Origin: Biscogniauxia marginata
Taxonomy: Eukaryota; Ascomycota; Sordariomycetes; Xylariales; Xylariaceae
Assembly (NCBI GenBank): GCA_022695795.1
Contig: MU404072.1
Location: 124,001 to 188,000 of the forward strand
Direction of reading: 5' to 3'
Length of the DNA: 64,000 nt
The notes under the pieces are model-generated. The model saw only the letters and a program-made list of their open reading frames with translations, was not told where the DNA came from and made no database searches. The first letter of the stretch is position 1; the number at the start of each line of letters is the position of its first letter. Made by a program: the position numbers and the translations under genes. Of the stretch, positions 1 through 11,703 are shown one piece after another.

Positions 1-15
1 AGGATGGGCCCTAAA

Positions 16-24
16 ATCTGATAA
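16..24 (+). promoter_or_regulatory. ATCTGATAA iron-GATA (SreA/SRE-type) site at the window edge
   Basis: Exact match to ATCWGATAA, the operator of the fungal iron repressors SreA, SRE and Urbs1. It is isolated from the other copies in the window, and any gene it serves would lie to the left and out of view. A single match could be chance. Confidence 0.3.
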
Positions 25-3000
25 GCAGACTGCCTGAATTAGTCGCAGCAAGTCGCAGCAAGTCGCCTGATCTGCGCTTGAAGGGGCCTCATGACATGAC
101 TTGCAGTCGAAAACTGAGGAGGCGGCTCGATGCCAACGTCGTCGCTTTCAGGGTAGAGCTGCAAACTGCTGATCCTCGGATCTGTATATGGCATAGCATA
201 GACAAAGACTGACACACGATCCCGCATACGTGGGGTTCCGAGGCCCTGACTTCGACAGCCTATGAAACTTCAAGACGCACAGCAGTATACCAAGCGTGAA
301 CTCGGAAATAAGCACAGCCCCAGGTTCGCATAAAGTGCCCAACGCCTTTCCTAGACTCGTTGTCGAAGTCCCTGGGGTGAGACAACTGTGTAACTAGACA
401 ACTAGACGGCTATCTAACCAATGATTACCAAACCTCGCAGGGTATAGAACACCTCAATTGTCCCGATAGACCGAATTTATGGGTCCACTAGGAAGCCAGC
501 AGCCGAGAGTACTCCGTGTTGGATATCTATGGGACGTCCCTAATCGGCACAGCAGAAGAATGGAGCAGTTGCTAATCACTGACTAAAGATGTTTGTTGCT
601 CTGGGATCCTGTAGCAGGCGAATGCAATGCCTTTGGACTTTTGCCCACACACCGCCACGCGACGGCATCGCAGGGGATAGAGGATGAAGTCCAGGCTGGC
701 CCGAGAGATTTCTGGGTAGGGCGGGCAACTTATCTGTGTTAATGTTGGTGGTGTCTATGTCGATGTGGCTGGGCTAGATGTACGGAGGCTAAGCTGCTGT
801 TAACACGGGATTGTTTGGAGAATCGGAGGAACCTCATTTGAAGCAAGATCCATGCCAACTATGTAACAAATTTCCCGTTCTAGTCTCAGTCCGAGAGCTA
901 GTCACAAGGGAGAAGGAACCAGGCAGTGGCTCAAGGAGTGGTCGGCACATCTTGAAATGGCATTCTCTACTGTAAGCTAACCATTTCTCGACGACTAGGC
1001 GTATTAATGGTGTCCGCAAAGTCTGGGGAAGACAGGGATAGGGTCATGATGTGGATGGACAGGGGCACTAGTCGTCAACTTAGAGGGTGGTATGTGCTCT
1101 TATAAATGTTGCAGTATGGGTGCATGGTTGGTTACAAGTCCAGAAGATATTCGGAGAGAGAGAGTGGATTTTGTACGGTAGGTCTAATAATAAGAAACGT
1201 AACAACGTGGGAGACGTAGAAAAGTGCCTTCATCTCGGTGCTAGGCATTGCCAAGGAACCCGAAATATGGCACAAGGAAAAGATCATCGTAGGTACTCTA
1301 ACTAGTTATGTTGTATGTTGACACGTCGGGTTGCCTCGAGTCTGCAATTGGATATTTTCTTGATTGGTATAACAGTATAGCAGTGTTGTGGGGAAAATGA
1401 CCAAGGCCTGCTAAGGGGGAATGGCCGCTTGACTTGCCAATGGCATGGAGCCAGTTATGCTTGTGAGTGAATTGAGCGGCGAGAACTGCATCAGTGGCGA
1501 ATTCGCGTTCTCTACATTCACCTACCATTGGTATACATAATTTAATATTCGCCCTGCTGGGATTCGGATTGCTGGAAGGTAACGTCATTACACACTGTCG
1601 CACTCCTAGTTGCTGGAATTTGCATTGTGTGCTATGCTATGTATCAAGAAACCGCCAGTGTTGAGTCGCTTAAACGCACGACAATACCTATTAGAGCGAA
1701 TCGCCCGTTTCTCGTCATTGAGATTCCCTTTAGACAGCAGCGTCCTAGAGAGCTCAGGGGGTGAAAGCTACTGATGATCTGCTTCGTCTAGTATCCCACA
1801 CACCGTGATTGCTGAGTTTCGTGGAGACCGTGCAAGTAATAGCAATAGCATGGTAGCAGTGACGAGAAGAAGTAGCTATATCATGTCACCTTAATCCACG
1901 GATATTGGTGTTATTCGTCTTTCATCACTGTAGAACGGGCTTGACGATACCGAGCTCTGCCCAAAGGCAGCAACTGTAGATGAAAGAACATGACCTAGAT
2001 CAAGGGCATACGGGGTAAAACCGGCTGTTAGTGCTTAAGTGGTCATAAATCTCCAAGGATATATAGGACCGTCGCTTCGATGCCGATCTCAGCCAGAAAT
2101 GGTGTCTGGTGGTTGGAGAAGAGTTGGAGAAACCAGTCGAGCCGGGATTGTCGCAATGGAAACACCTGATCGAAAGTCAATTCGATAGCGCGTTTCGTCG
2201 CAAATGAAGGAAGAAGGTCTGGTATGAAGCTCAGTCTGTCGGCTTGGGGGAACGGCGTGGTTTCGGAGCCCCGTGCCGCGCAAACTATCGTGAACCCCCC
2301 AGGATGGTCCACGAGGACCAGGGTAGATTGGGATTGGAGATAACCCATGACAAGCTTCTTTAAAGGCGATCGGTGCTTGCCTTGCGCGGAGGACGCACCG
2401 TGTTACTTCACTACTGTATGTGGGATCGTTGGAAGAACGACAGGCATGGCACGGTGTCACTGGGCGCTATTGATGTGTAGGACGCTGACGAATCAGAGGG
2501 TAGGCTCACCATCATGAGACCCTTGGTCCCTTGAGGAAACCAGGATGCTAGTTTGCGAGAACTTCCTCAACACGGAAAAAGGGTCGCGAGGCTAAGAAGT
2601 GCCATCCGCGTAGAATCTGGGGGCATTGGACCGGCTGTTTGAGATTGACATCTTGCCATCTTGCGGTGAGAAGGAGGGCAGAGCACAGCAGCCTAGCCGC
2701 TAGCCACGGTCTGTGAGGATGCAAAAGCCAAGGCAAACTGTCTCTGATCGGTCTACGACCGGTCGCGATACCTAGGTAGCATGGTAGATACCTGGGATAG
2801 GTAGCATTCAACCAGATTTCCGATCTCGACGAGGGAGGACTGTGAGAGGACCTAAGATTACGAAGACAACGAGGAGGAAGCTCGATAGCATACCCTACTG
2901 CGTACCGAGTAGATTGGGTGTTCAATCAAATAGGAGGTAGGCATATATATAATGGAGCCATGAAGAACTACATAATAACGGTAGGTTGACAGAGCTGTGG

Positions 3001-3494
3001 ATGTTGCATTAGTTAGGGTTTTCTAACCTTTAAGAACGAGGTCGACATGGGCGGTGGCTGGAAAGATTTAGGTAATCGCTTACATGCAATAAACGATAAC
3101 TTGTACCTCAGGTACTTATTAACTACTACCTACCTCCTAGGTACATTTCGATATTGGTGCGATATTGGTGGCGTTGTGTCCGCTTAATACCTAATGGCAG
3201 GCCTAGGTTTATGCTCCCCACTTCTTTACCCGACTGTGCCGTCAGCTCTACACTAGTGGCGGGGTGGTTCGCGATACATACATGTACCCGCGTAGTTGCA
3301 TGTCTGGGCATGAGCCTGTGTTCCAGTAATGAAACTCGGCGACGGTGGGATGAGACTTGGTTCGTAGGGAAGTTGCTTTTTAAGCTGCTGATATCCCGGA
3401 CCTTTGCTGTTGTCGACCGATCTTGCCGCTGCCTTAAGGTTTTTTACTACCTAATAAGACGGGCTTCGGATTGACCGGCTTTTCGTATTCACGC

Positions 3495-3520
3495 CTACAT
3501 ACATACATACATACGTACAT
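3495..3520. repeat. CATA tetranucleotide microsatellite
   Basis: About four to five tandem CATA units followed by an imperfect unit and GGTAGGTA. It is an ordinary simple repeat in intergenic DNA. Confidence 0.8.
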
Positions 3521-3646
3521 AGGTAGGTATATACAAGGTATTTACAAAACTACTAGATATCTATGTACCATGGTGCCAGATCCAATAACACCATATACCG
3601 TACATGTATTATCGAAATATCTACCCGGGGTATGTCAATATAAATT

Positions 3647-3673
3647 AGGTACCTAGGTAGGTAGGTAGTTACC
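3647..3673. repeat. GGTACCTAGGTAGGTAGG-type short repeat
   Basis: Overlapping palindromic GGTACC and CCTAGG units with tandem GGTA. Similar short runs recur between genes along the window. Confidence 0.7.
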
Positions 3674-6600
3674 TTAGTATTTCCCAGGACACCGCGGGTT
3701 TTTGTCGTGGGTAAATTGGTGAGTCCCCTTGATGTTATATTTATTACATACCTAGTCGTCCATCGTTGTGCATCTCGAGACCGTAACCCGTCCCCATTGG
3801 TCAGCGCTAAATGGAAATCGTCAAGGGAGCGGCATCCGAGATATTACAATTTCCATCGGTTCGGGGGGCTACCCTATCCAACGAATGTGACACCTGTAAT
3901 CCATATGAGGTCGAATTAGTAGGTAGCAATTCGGTGCGTCTGCGCCTTGCCACGTTTTTGGCAATTCTAACTATGCTTACCTGTGTTTGGAGTTGTTCTA
4001 GGCTATTCTTCGTTCGACAGGCCACACTAGTTGTACATCACGTAGCTATCCACGATCCACAAGCTTGCAGCTGACGACGGTGTAACTGTGGCCCTGCATC
4101 GGGACTAGGAAGTACAGCGAGGCATGATTCGAAACTAACAGTAGTCGAGCGCTGTTCCTATCCATTCTGTCCTCCAGCTCTAGGGACGGCGGCATTAGTT
4201 GGACTACCTTCTTGTCATCTAGACCTAGGTGTCGCCAGCCTCACGGACGAAGGTTTGTATGGACACAGCATCCTGAGCCACGTTTAAACTGCCTGAGGTC
4301 GGGCGTGACAAGACGAAATCTCCTTAACACCTAATATATCTCGTCAAGTATATGGAGAGGGGAGAGGGGGGCGACGTAAAATTGACTCTTAGCTTTTGAC
4401 GAGACGAAGGGGACCCTAGTCCAGTTACGTCGCAGGTTGGTCCTGGCGCCCGAAGACCAGGGAGAATCATTGCGTGCTTTCGCCCTGCACGTCAGTCTCC
4501 GATCGATATTATTCAGGTACCGAACGATAGACCGGCGATTCGGCCAGGCCAGTGCCTGTGGGTTGAGGCCTTTTAATTCGGCTCTCTTCTCCTCCCCTTA
4601 TTCCTCACTGAACTTTCCAATACAGCCAGGCCAGTCGCAAAACTGCGATGTTCGGCGGCTATCAGACGCTGTTACGACCCGCAGCTGCGTGGAGCAAGAA
4701 GCAAGATTCTGTATCACAGGCTGCATGTTCCGCAGTAGTCAATGGATACCTGACTATCGACCGACAAATAGCAGCCTCGATATACGGTGGGATGGGTCCT
4801 CGTCCTCTGCCTAATGTGCCCCTCCAGTTGATGCAGAAATAGAAATGCCAGCCTATGCCTAAGCTAGAGGCGGCTGCCGGATCATTGGGCGGCCTGTGAC
4901 TAACCTGGGACTTCGTCAAGACGTAAGCAGGCAGAGTGGATGACTCGGGTTAGTCTTAACCCAAGATATATGTATGTCCTACTTACGTTCTCTAGATGTA
5001 TGTATAATACAGTAACTAATTTCCCACGCCACCGTCGAACCCCTGGACTACCGATCTCTCATATCTCGGATGTTTTATTGACTTGCACCACACTTATAGA
5101 AAAACATACGTGTTCTAGAACTTCAGAATCACTAGATAGGAGCTCGAAGAGGAAGCCAGAGCATCGCAATGTAACATTTATTGGTCCCTCGGGCGGTGTA
5201 TTCATTATTTATAGTGCAAGGCCTTACTGGTAGAACCCTTGGGATTACTATTACCTATTGTGATATATGCTCTCCCCCTTAGCTACTTACGCGGCTTCTG
5301 CCAAGGGCAACACAACCGCCGGGTTCTGTACATCTGGTACGTATACATGTAGAAGCAGCAGGTCAATGCAGCATCACACCTAGAGAAACGGGCGTCGTGC
5401 AGACAAGAGACAGCACCGGACTGGTCGAGGGTGACAGGAGATGGACGTGCCTGCAGCCCAACTACATATGCAATATTTTGGTAATACATATGTGTGTCCG
5501 CTGATGAACCCGCCATCGAAGTCCTGTCTTGGTCGGGCGCATCGAGAGTATCATCCCGTCATGCCACCACGACGATGGTGCTGCTGCATGCCCCTCCAAA
5601 AGCTACCTCCCTAAGCTCAAGGGGCCTTCTAACCGGGACGCTACCTCCTACAACGTTGTAAGTTAGCTGTCTAGGCACAGCACATGGATCTATTTCCGGT
5701 GCATGCATGTAGTTAGAGATGACTGATGACTATGTACTGATCTGACTGACTGGGCGAAGCTGGTCCCAAATCGTTGAGCACGATTTGACCGAGTTCGCAC
5801 CGGAATCCGTTCCCCCCCATTCTTTTCGTTCCATTTCCCATTTTCCATTTTCTCGTCGTCTCCCTCTACAAACCCTTGCTCCTCTCTACGCTGTTCAGAT
5901 ACGGGAATATACATACATATGTTGTTTTGAAAATCCCATCACCAAAACAGAAGCCCATGTAAGTTACGTGTACGCGGCGGCCTGTGTAAGTGTGTAATGA
6001 AAGATGGAAGCAGGCACTTATCCCGATCTGATTAGGTACTTAGTCGCAGGGGTTAACCACAGCACAGGAAAAATAATGTCCGAGACAACGCATCCCTTAG
6101 GTTATTACCTACTCGAGTTAGGTAGGCATGTAGGTATTGGTACTTCCTTCTTCTCTACCATTGAAGGCTAAGAGGTAGGTGTATACAGCCCGCCAGGGTC
6201 GCGTACTCTATTAGGAGAAGAAAGCCCAAGGCAGAGGAACATTAATGTATTAGCAATTGGCAACGATCCATTAGCAGAAGATTCTACCTTGACCTGCAAG
6301 AGAGTAGCAGCATTACTTGACACATTGGAATCACGATAGGATGCGAACTTATGTACACCCTATGCACACTAATAAAGGCAAGATCCGTAAAATACCTGAT
6401 CCAGAAGTAGATTATACTCCGAGAGCTTTGCGTCCTGTGACCAAAACCCAGGCCCCGCTGTGGAGTTCGATCCCAGCAGCTACGTAGCTCCAGCCAATAA
6501 GACTGGTCGCTATTGTGAAAACCCTGCGCGGGAACACCTTCTCAGTCGGTGTCAATGGCTACGGCGCCTCTAAGCCTGAACCCTGGCGCGGCGAGAGATC

Positions 6601-7021
6601 AGCCCACTAGAACGGCCACGGAGAGGTAGAGCTACCTTGCGTAACCGTAGGTAGCTTGCGGATCAAGTGACCTATCACAGCCTGCGGTGAAGTACCTACA
6701 TACAGCACATACTACACTACATAGGTACACGTGTGTGAGAAGTACATACTTATTACCTAGTTTAAACCAGACAGATTGCATTGTGACGTAGGTACTTACC
6801 AGGTAGGTATCTTTCGTTCCTGCACTGGCCGTTGTATTTATTAAGCAAAGTAGGTACCTACCTAGGAAATAAAAATTAAAGATTCCCAACTAGCAGCATC
6901 TCTGTTTCGATACCGTTTAATACATCCATGTTTAATATTTTCTGTATGTCGTAGAGAGAGCTTCGTAGGAAGGTGTGCCGGTCTTATAGTAAGAACGAAT
7001 TGACTGACTTTCGCAGTTCTG

Positions 7022-7038
7022 CCTAGGTACCTAGGTAC
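7022..7038. repeat. CCTAGGTACCTAGGTAC short palindromic repeat
   Basis: Two CCTAGGTAC units in tandem, the same unit as at 3647 and 60329. Confidence 0.7.
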
Positions 7039-7710
7039 ACGGTAGTCAGGTTTCGCCTCATGGATGTAGGTACCTACTTGCTAGGCACGGAGCAGAACTA
7101 CCTCATACCCTGTGTAGTACGAATACTTACAAGGACCTCGACTCGAGCTTGGTTGGTAGATCACTAGGTAGCTAGGTATTGCACTTTACTGCATATGGTA
7201 TTATCAGTTACTATCTTCTCGGAGTTACACATTCCCTCCGACCTTCAATTAATGCGACTTCAATATTGACCTCTCCTGTTCTCTTACCACACATACCTAA
7301 GGTAGTGAATAGGAATACCTACGCAGTCGGGTGTCATCACTTGTCAATAACGCTATGACCTACCACCGGGGCGCGAAATCGAACCCACTCAGCTGATATA
7401 TTAAGAGATATACTAGTACAGTTCGCACTAGGTAGGTATTGATTCATTCGCTTACGGGTTGCAACAATCGGTGTTATGCAAGTAGACATATTACTCGACA
7501 CGCTCGCAACTCATTTCCGCCCCTCCAATAATCAACGCCCAATCTGCCCACCGAATTCCTCTCTTCCTCCAACTCTCCCCCACCACCCACGCACCACACA
7601 CATACAGAGAGAAGAGAAGAGAGACCTCTTGTCTCCCACCTCTACCTACGTACTATCTACTACCTACATACTTACCACCTACTGATCCTAACCTAGACCA
7701 CTACCTTGTG

Positions 7711-7734
7711 TTTTTTTTTCTTTTTTTTCTTCCC
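7711..7734 (+). promoter_or_regulatory. Poly-T/C tract in the transcription factor leader
   Basis: A 24-base pyrimidine run (T9-C-T8-C-T2-C3) about 180 bases before the start codon, within a long CT-rich stretch from about 7550. Pyrimidine-rich tracts near transcription starts are common in filamentous fungi. The exact start site cannot be read from sequence. Confidence 0.5.
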
Positions 7735-7913
7735 ACTTGCACCCAATTCAGCCCGGCTCCAGCCCTCCAATTTCCTTCCCACCCGCCGCCGCTCATTCTA
7801 CCTCGGGATCATAGCTTCAGACTCGTTTCTTCAATTGCCACCTTTCTATTTTCCTCTCCTCCGTCCACGGTTGATTACCGTTGGAAGTCTCCCTTTCTCA
7901 GACCTCAGTCGTC

Positions 7914-10900
7914 ATGTCCAACCCGTCGCCGCCTCCCGCCTCGGCTCCTGCGACCAATGCTGGTAACGATGACTCTGGTATGCCCGACACCTTCTGCTCT
8001 GCTCTCTGCCCCTCCATCCCCTCCATCCCCTCCAATCCGCCCATCCACCCCGTCACCCGTTGTCATCTTCATGCAGGAGCTCGGCTCTGTCAGCTGCAAT
8101 ACAGTGAACAATGAGGACACGGGAATAACTTTGACTGACTGTGTTTCTCGCGTGTGCAAAAGCTTCCTCAATTACCGTAAACACCACCAAGGCTCCAGCT
8201 CCCGCGCCCGCGCCCTTCCCTCCGCCCAAGACCGACAAACCTCGTCCTCATGTGTGTGCGACTTGCCAGCGTTCTTTCGCCCGATTGGAACACTTGAAGC
8301 GTCATGAGCGATCCCACACCAAGGAGAAGCCCTTCGAGTGCCCGGAATGCACGAGATGCTTCGCTCGGCGGGACTTGCTCCTGCGCCATCAGCAGAAGCT
8401 CCATCAAACTACCACGCCCTCGTCGCGGCCCAGGAACCGCCGGGAGAGCACCAGCAGCACCGCAACTGCCCAGAGCCGTGCTCGGAAAAACAGCGTTGCG
8501 AGTGCGAATACGGCCGCCGCTGCCGCTGCTGCTGCCGCGGGCAATTCCTCGATGAGACCCCGTGCCAACACCATTAGTCATGTCGATGGGAACCACGTGC
8601 AGATGATTGCTGCTGCCAACGCCTCGGTTGCCAGAAGTCAGCACATGCCTGCAGCCCACCACAGCCGCCACCAGAGCCTTGTCGGCTTGCCGATGCATAA
8701 CATGGACCACGCCTTTGCTGGCATGTCCTCGGTTATGGGCCATCGAGGCATGAGCCATGGTCTTCCCAAGCTCGAGACGCACGGCATTAGCAACATAGAT
8801 TTCAACGCCGGTCTACGCACCGCTCCTCCGCTGCCTTTTCAGCCCGACTTCGACTTCGAGGGTCTGTTATTTGGCCAGCCGGGCTCGACCATAAACCCCA
8901 ATGCTCTCCATTATACCGAATCGCCTCACTCCATGTCTATCGATCCCACCTCTCCCTTTGGAAATGGCATGGCTGATATGTCCACCAGCCAGCACATTGA
9001 CGACAGCTTTGACTGGCTAACTGGCTTTGAGCATCAAATGTCGTTCAACCACCCAAACGAGAATGCGGTTGACGGTTCGTCTCCCTCCGCCATGAGCACC
9101 ACCAGCCAAAGTGGCATTAGCGATGTGATGCTTGATGGTTCCAACAACACCACAGTCACGACCGCGACTAGTTCGATATGGCAGCCTGCTATCATGGGCC
9201 CCCCTCAGATGACTTCTCCCTTTTCCATGGATATGAGCGGTACCGTGTTTCCAGACCTCCTGAACGGTGCGCCGGTTTCGCCTCAGCCGGGCTCGCAAAA
9301 GGGCATGAATGATATTTATTTTTCAACACCGCCCCCATCTATGAGCTCTCTGAGTCCATCCATGATGTCAGGGTTGGCAACGCATAATCTGAATCAAGCA
9401 TTAAATTTTGGTACGGGCCCGGAGACACCCACCTCGATCAGTGGGGGGCATCAGACTCATTCACCCGTGATGACTATCACGGATAACACAAGAAACGCCC
9501 TTGTCAGCGCGCTCTCCCAATGTGTTACTTTCGGTGGCCGCAAGTATTCGTTCCCATCCCCGAATTCCCCTATGTCTCCACAATTCCAGAGCACACCGGA
9601 AAGTGTCTCGGATAACGTGAAGAACTTACCCAGCACTCAGGACCTCCAGCGATATGTAGGAAGCTATCTTCGGTACTGTCATCCTCACCTCCCTTTCCTT
9701 CACATCCCGACGCTGTCTTTCGATGTGCCGCCAGGCCCAAACAACGGCCGATCCAATACTGTGGGCGGTAGCGGCTGCCTCATTCTCTCTATGGCCGCCA
9801 TCGGTGCTCTCTATGAGATGGATCGCCAACAGTCTCGTGAATTGTTTGAGATGGCCAAGAGGATGATCCAACTTTACCTCGAGGAGCGTAGGAAGGCTGA
9901 TATGCGCAAGGCTGATTTCCGCCGAACTCCGTCGTCCGACCATGGGTCGCAGGGATCGGAGTCCTTCGTCCATACACCTTTATGGCTAGTCCAGGCAATG
10001 CTGCTTAATGTCGTTTATGGCCACAATTGTGGTGATAAGACCGCGAATGACATCGCATCTACGCACTCCGCAGCTCTCGTTAGCCTTGCCCAAGCCGCTG
10101 GATTACTTAAACCCGTAAAGATCGACTCTGCGGATGTCCGGGAGATTCAGCTGAATGATGCCGAAGGCAATTGGAACGGCGGTATCAAGCCCGAATCCGA
10201 GGAGCAGGCGGAGTGGCTCCGATGGAAGACCGTCGAGGAACGGAAACGAACTCTTTACGTGATATTCATTCTCTCGAGTCTCTTAGTAGCTGCTTACAAT
10301 CATGCCCCGGCATTGACGAACTCGGAGCTTCTTTTGGATCTACCGTGTGACGAGGAGTTTTTCGCCGCGGAAAGTGCTGCAGCGTTCCAGTTGAAGGGTG
10401 GTGTGCGGGCAGCTGGTCACAACCGGATGACTTTCCATGAAGCCTTAGGAGAGCTGCTACGCACTAACGAAAAGCAGCAGAAGCTCGCCTTTAACGGACA
10501 TCAGTCCTTTGGGTCGATGGTTAATATCCATGACATCCCGAAGAGTGAGCTTAAACCTAGTACTCTGGGCTGCTTAATTCTGATCAATGCGCTCCACAAC
10601 TACATTTGGGAGACACGACAACGACACCACAATAAGGTATGGACGAATGAGGAAACTGAGAAGATGCATCGCCACATTGAGCCAGCATTAAAGGCATGGC
10701 AATCGGCATGGGCAAGTAATCCACATCACAGTCTAGAAAGACCAAACCCGTTCGGCATGGGCCCCTTGTCCGCCGATGCCATCCCTCTACTCGATCTGGC
10801 CTATATTCGCTTGTTTGTTAATATGTCGCGCACTAAAGACAAATTCTGGCAGCGAGACTGGGATGGGCTGGCCGAGGAATTATCTCGCGGGAGCGAGGTC

Positions 10901-11703
10901 ATTCAACACGCAGAGCACTCCCCGGGCTCCAATGCCGAGTCAACAGATATGTCAGAAGCTTCTGCTACAAGCTCAGTTTTTGTCGACTCGCCCCCAACGC
11001 AGTCATCCTCGCCCGAGTTCTCCGCCGCCAAGTTCCCTCCTGCTACACCATCTCAACCGCAGTCCCAGGCGCAATCTTCTAGCCGTTCTATTTCACGGCG
11101 GGAGAAGCATCTCCGAAAGGCCGCGTTCTATGCTGCGGATTCTCTCTCCATGTCCGATAAGCTGGGCGTGACGTTTGCCGAATTCACCAGTCGAGAACTT
11201 CCAGTACAATCTGCTATGTGCTCATTTGATTGTGCCCAAGTCCTGGCAGAGTGGATCGCTACTTTACAAGATCGAGTTGGCCGATACCTAGGTATCCTTG
11301 GAAAAGACGAGGTGGACCTGACGGGGGTTCCTGCAATAATGCTACTAGAGGATGAAGACGTTAAACTGATCGGAAAGATCCAGGATCTTCTAGCTAGTGC
11401 TGAAATGAAGATGAGCATGGACCTAGTGAGTGGCGATGTCAACGGAAGCATCGACTCGCGACTACAAATGGACACCTCGGGCGGATATGCAACCAAGATT
11501 CTCCGAGTCACAGCGTATATGCTGGACAAATCCGCTGTGTGGCCTGGTGAGTTGGCGTTCTTGAATTTCTCCCTACTATGATTGTGTCCTGGCCTTTTCT
11601 AACACGAATTATTCCAGTCCTCCATTTGATGGCGCGATGTCTTGAAAGCCACTCTAACTTCATGCGATCTCGTGCCGACAAATCTGTACTAGCTAGTGAG
11701 TAG
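7914..11703 (+). CDS. C2H2 zinc-finger / fungal-specific TF domain regulator (ADR1/AmdX-like)
   Basis: Spliced model: 7914-7977, 8163-11546, 11618-11703, giving 1177 residues. Introns have GTATGC...AAAG and GTGAGT...CCAG ends with an in-frame join (phase 1) at both. Two adjacent C2H2 fingers lie at about residues 35-90: C-x2-C...H-x3-H in a [15 protein letters not shown] finger, then a finger starting [10 protein letters not shown]. The linker THTKEK-type and the [15 protein letters not shown] tail resemble yeast ADR1 and Aspergillus AmdX. Then follow a basic segment, an Ala run (about residue 115), a long Ser/Met/His-rich region, and a fungal transcription-factor middle homology region (about residues 480-900, [15 protein letters not shown] onward). 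It is a nuclear DNA-binding regulator. ADR1/AmdX members control alternative carbon or nitrogen source genes; the target here is unknown. The ATG at 7914 was chosen because it splices cleanly; the open frame at 8141 begins inside the intron with GTG. Confidence 0.88.

Larger units (their letters stand above)
1..7913. other. Long gene-free region with scattered short repeats
   Basis: Nearly 8 kb without any open frame I can assign. The frames present are short (at most about 125 codons), overlap on opposite strands, and show no domain, signal peptide or plausible splice structure. The DNA carries many short CCTAGGTA, GGTAGGTA and GGTACC units and one CATA microsatellite. A modestly GC-richer patch around 2040-2460 has two overlapping minus-strand frames that could be a decayed gene, but I recognise no family. 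The last few hundred bases are pyrimidine-rich and belong to the 5' leader of the downstream transcription factor. Confidence 0.6.

Noticed and set aside
2043..2460. Two overlapping minus-strand frames of 101 and 123 codons
   Set aside because: They overlap in different frames, have no domain, no good start or splice context, and no similar neighbour. Possibly a decayed gene, but not supportable.
4437..4919. Overlapping frames on both strands (up to 125 codons)
   Set aside because: Composition is ordinary intergenic and no motif is recognisable on either strand.
8168..8782. 204-codon minus frame with Gly/Ala-rich product
   Set aside because: It is a shadow of the zinc-finger gene's coding strand, created by its GC-rich codons.
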